Shown here: piece by piece, positions 62,992 to 64,000 of the stretch
Position numbering within the stretch: the stretch's first letter is position 1
Layout of the letters: every line of letters begins with the position of its first letter
From: Flavobacterium sharifuzzamanii
GTDB taxonomy: Bacteria > Bacteroidota > Bacteroidia > Flavobacteriales > Flavobacteriaceae
Direction: 5' to 3'
Length of the DNA: 64,000 nt
Assembly: GCF_003254585.1 (NCBI RefSeq)
Contig: NZ_QJGZ01000040.1
Coordinates: forward strand, 496,001 to 560,000
Notes under the pieces: generated by a model
What the model saw: only the letters and a program-made list of their open reading frames with translations
What the model was told of the DNA's origin: nothing
The model's database searches: none
Translations under genes and position numbers: made by a program

Positions 62992-64000
62992 ATGAAAAAG
63001 ATTTTTAGATTAGGTTACGTTACAATTCTTGCCAGTGTACTTTTAGTCACTTCATGCACCAACGATGCAGCGCTCGCAAACGATGAGAATTCGGTAATTG
63101 CAAATACGACATCTAAAACTGGTAAAACGGCATTAAGCAGCGGTACTAAAAAGTTATTGATTATTGGTATCGACGGCTGTCGCGGCGATGCTTTAATGGG
63201 GGCCAATACGCCAAATGTTCATGCTTTATTGCCTAATTCAATTTACAGTTTAGATGCTTTAACCGAAGCCCCAACTTGGAGCGGAAATGGCTGGTCTACC
63301 ATGCTGAGCGGTGTTACACATTTAAAGCATGGTGTAACTGACAATTCGTTTTCAAACCCAAATTTTGGCACTTATCCAAGTTTTCTAAAACGATTGGAAA
63401 CTTATAATTCTGCTCTTAAAACAATGTCAATTGTACATTGGGCGCCAATCAATACCTATATCGTTGACGGAATAGATGTCGAAAAAACACTGACAGCTGA
63501 TTTAGCGGTTAAAAATGAAGCAGTAGCTGCACTTACAAACGATAATCCAGATGCTTTATTTCTGCATTTTGATGATGTCGACCATGCGGGACACAGCTAC
63601 GGATTTTCAATAAATGTTCCGCAGTACAAATCTTCTATTGAAACAACTGACGGATACATTGGAGAAATTCTGGCAGCTTTAAAAAACAGGCCAAATTATG
63701 CCAATGAAGACTGGCTGGTTGTGGTTGCACCAGATCATGGAGGAATAGTAACTGGCTCAACAGGATCTCACGGCGGATCTTCTTATGAAGAGAGAAACAT
63801 TTTCACCATCTTCAATAACAAAAATTTCACTTCGAATAAAATCGAAAAACCAGTTGATCCTACGACTAGTATTACAGGCAAGTTTGCAAATTTTAATGCA
63901 AATAGCATTTATGCTTCAACAAGTAATGCGCTTTATAATTTCGGAACTTCGAGTTTTACGGTAGAATGCAGAATAAAAACTTCAGGCTATTCCAGCGATC
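62992..64000 (+). CDS. Alkaline-phosphatase-superfamily lipoprotein, 3' end beyond the window
   Basis: The frame opens at ATG 62,992 and is still open at the last base, giving at least 336 residues. A lipoprotein signal ends at LLVTSCTND (Cys22). The phosphodiesterase/nucleotide pyrophosphatase-like core is marked by IIGIDGCRGDAL (metal ligands), the nucleophile region PTWSGNGWSTMLSG, HFDDVDHAGHSYG and APDHGGIV. From about residue 310 a second domain begins (SLYNF-type NFGTSSFTVECRIKT), consistent with a LamG/concanavalin-like domain. It extends the set of phosphoester-releasing enzymes in this locus. Confidence 0.9.
   Translation, partial: MKKIFRLGYVTILASVLLVTSCTNDAALANDENSVIANTTSKTGKTALSSGTKKLLIIGIDGCRGDALMGANTPNVHALLPNSIYSLDALTEAPTWSGNGWSTMLSGVTHLKHGVTDNSFSNPNFGTYPSFLKRLETYNSALKTMSIVHWAPINTYIVDGIDVEKTLTADLAVKNEAVAALTNDNPDALFLHFDDVDHAGHSYGFSINVPQYKSSIETTDGYIGEILAALKNRPNYANEDWLVVVAPDHGGIVTGSTGSHGGSSYEERNIFTIFNNKNFTSNKIEKPVDPTTSITGKFANFNANSIYASTSNALYNFGTSSFTVECRIKTSGYSSD

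Overview
The window looks like a chromosomal segment of a Flavobacterium-like member of the Bacteroidota. Three things point there: AT-rich DNA with SusC/SusD pairs, a hybrid two-component regulator and a type IX secretion (T9SS) C-terminal tail; Bacteroides-type conjugative-transposon Tra proteins; and lipoproteins and promoters of the Bacteroidota style. No rRNA, tRNA or CRISPR array was seen.

Region 1 (1-7.9 kb) is the right end of an integrative conjugative element. It holds the mating-channel genes traK, a TraL-like gene, traM and traN. These are followed by accessory genes, including two paralogous element proteins and a winged-helix-like protein, then a terminator, a 56-residue ORF translationally coupled to a large serine recombinase, and an excisionase-like helix-turn-helix gene preceded by a 20-bp palindrome. 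The element ends near an attachment-like sequence at about 7,881-7,940.

Region 2 (8.2-41.0 kb) is a pectin utilisation locus (PUL). A sodium/sugar symporter and a GH3 enzyme with a PA14 insert are transcribed leftwards. Diverging from them is a 1,442-residue hybrid two-component sensor, followed by a small lipoprotein, SusC, SusD, a surface beta-helix lipoprotein (DUF4957/DUF5123-like), GH43, GH105, GH28, a CE8 pectin methylesterase, an alpha/beta-hydrolase esterase and a CE12 acetylesterase. Next comes a 2,428-residue T9SS-exported protein that joins a CE8 methylesterase to a PL1 pectate lyase, and then a small lipoprotein. Together these would demethylate, deacetylate, cleave and import pectin, and trim the unsaturated products.

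Region 3 (41.0-44.6 kb) is a small mobile patch. It has a possible DNA-binding/mobilisation protein and an IS3-like transposase translationally coupled to a paralog that lacks the catalytic domain. It is flanked by two diverged copies of a roughly 200-bp sequence that contains the same attachment-like motif. One of these copies closely matches the end of the conjugative element, so near-identical direct repeats about 33 kb apart bracket the entire pectin locus.

Region 4 (44.6-64.0 kb) looks like a phosphorus-scavenging locus. It contains a Tat-exported PhoD-type phosphatase, an ECF sigma/FecR pair, a second SusC (with STN signalling domain) and SusD, a calcineurin-like phosphoesterase, a glycerophosphodiester phosphodiesterase, another TonB-dependent receptor, a GlpT-like MFS protein (DUF5690-like), a TIGR03364-type FAD oxidoreductase, a phosphonatase-like HAD hydrolase, and an alkaline-phosphatase-superfamily lipoprotein cut by the window end. 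The last set suggests release and uptake of organophosphates or aminophosphonates.
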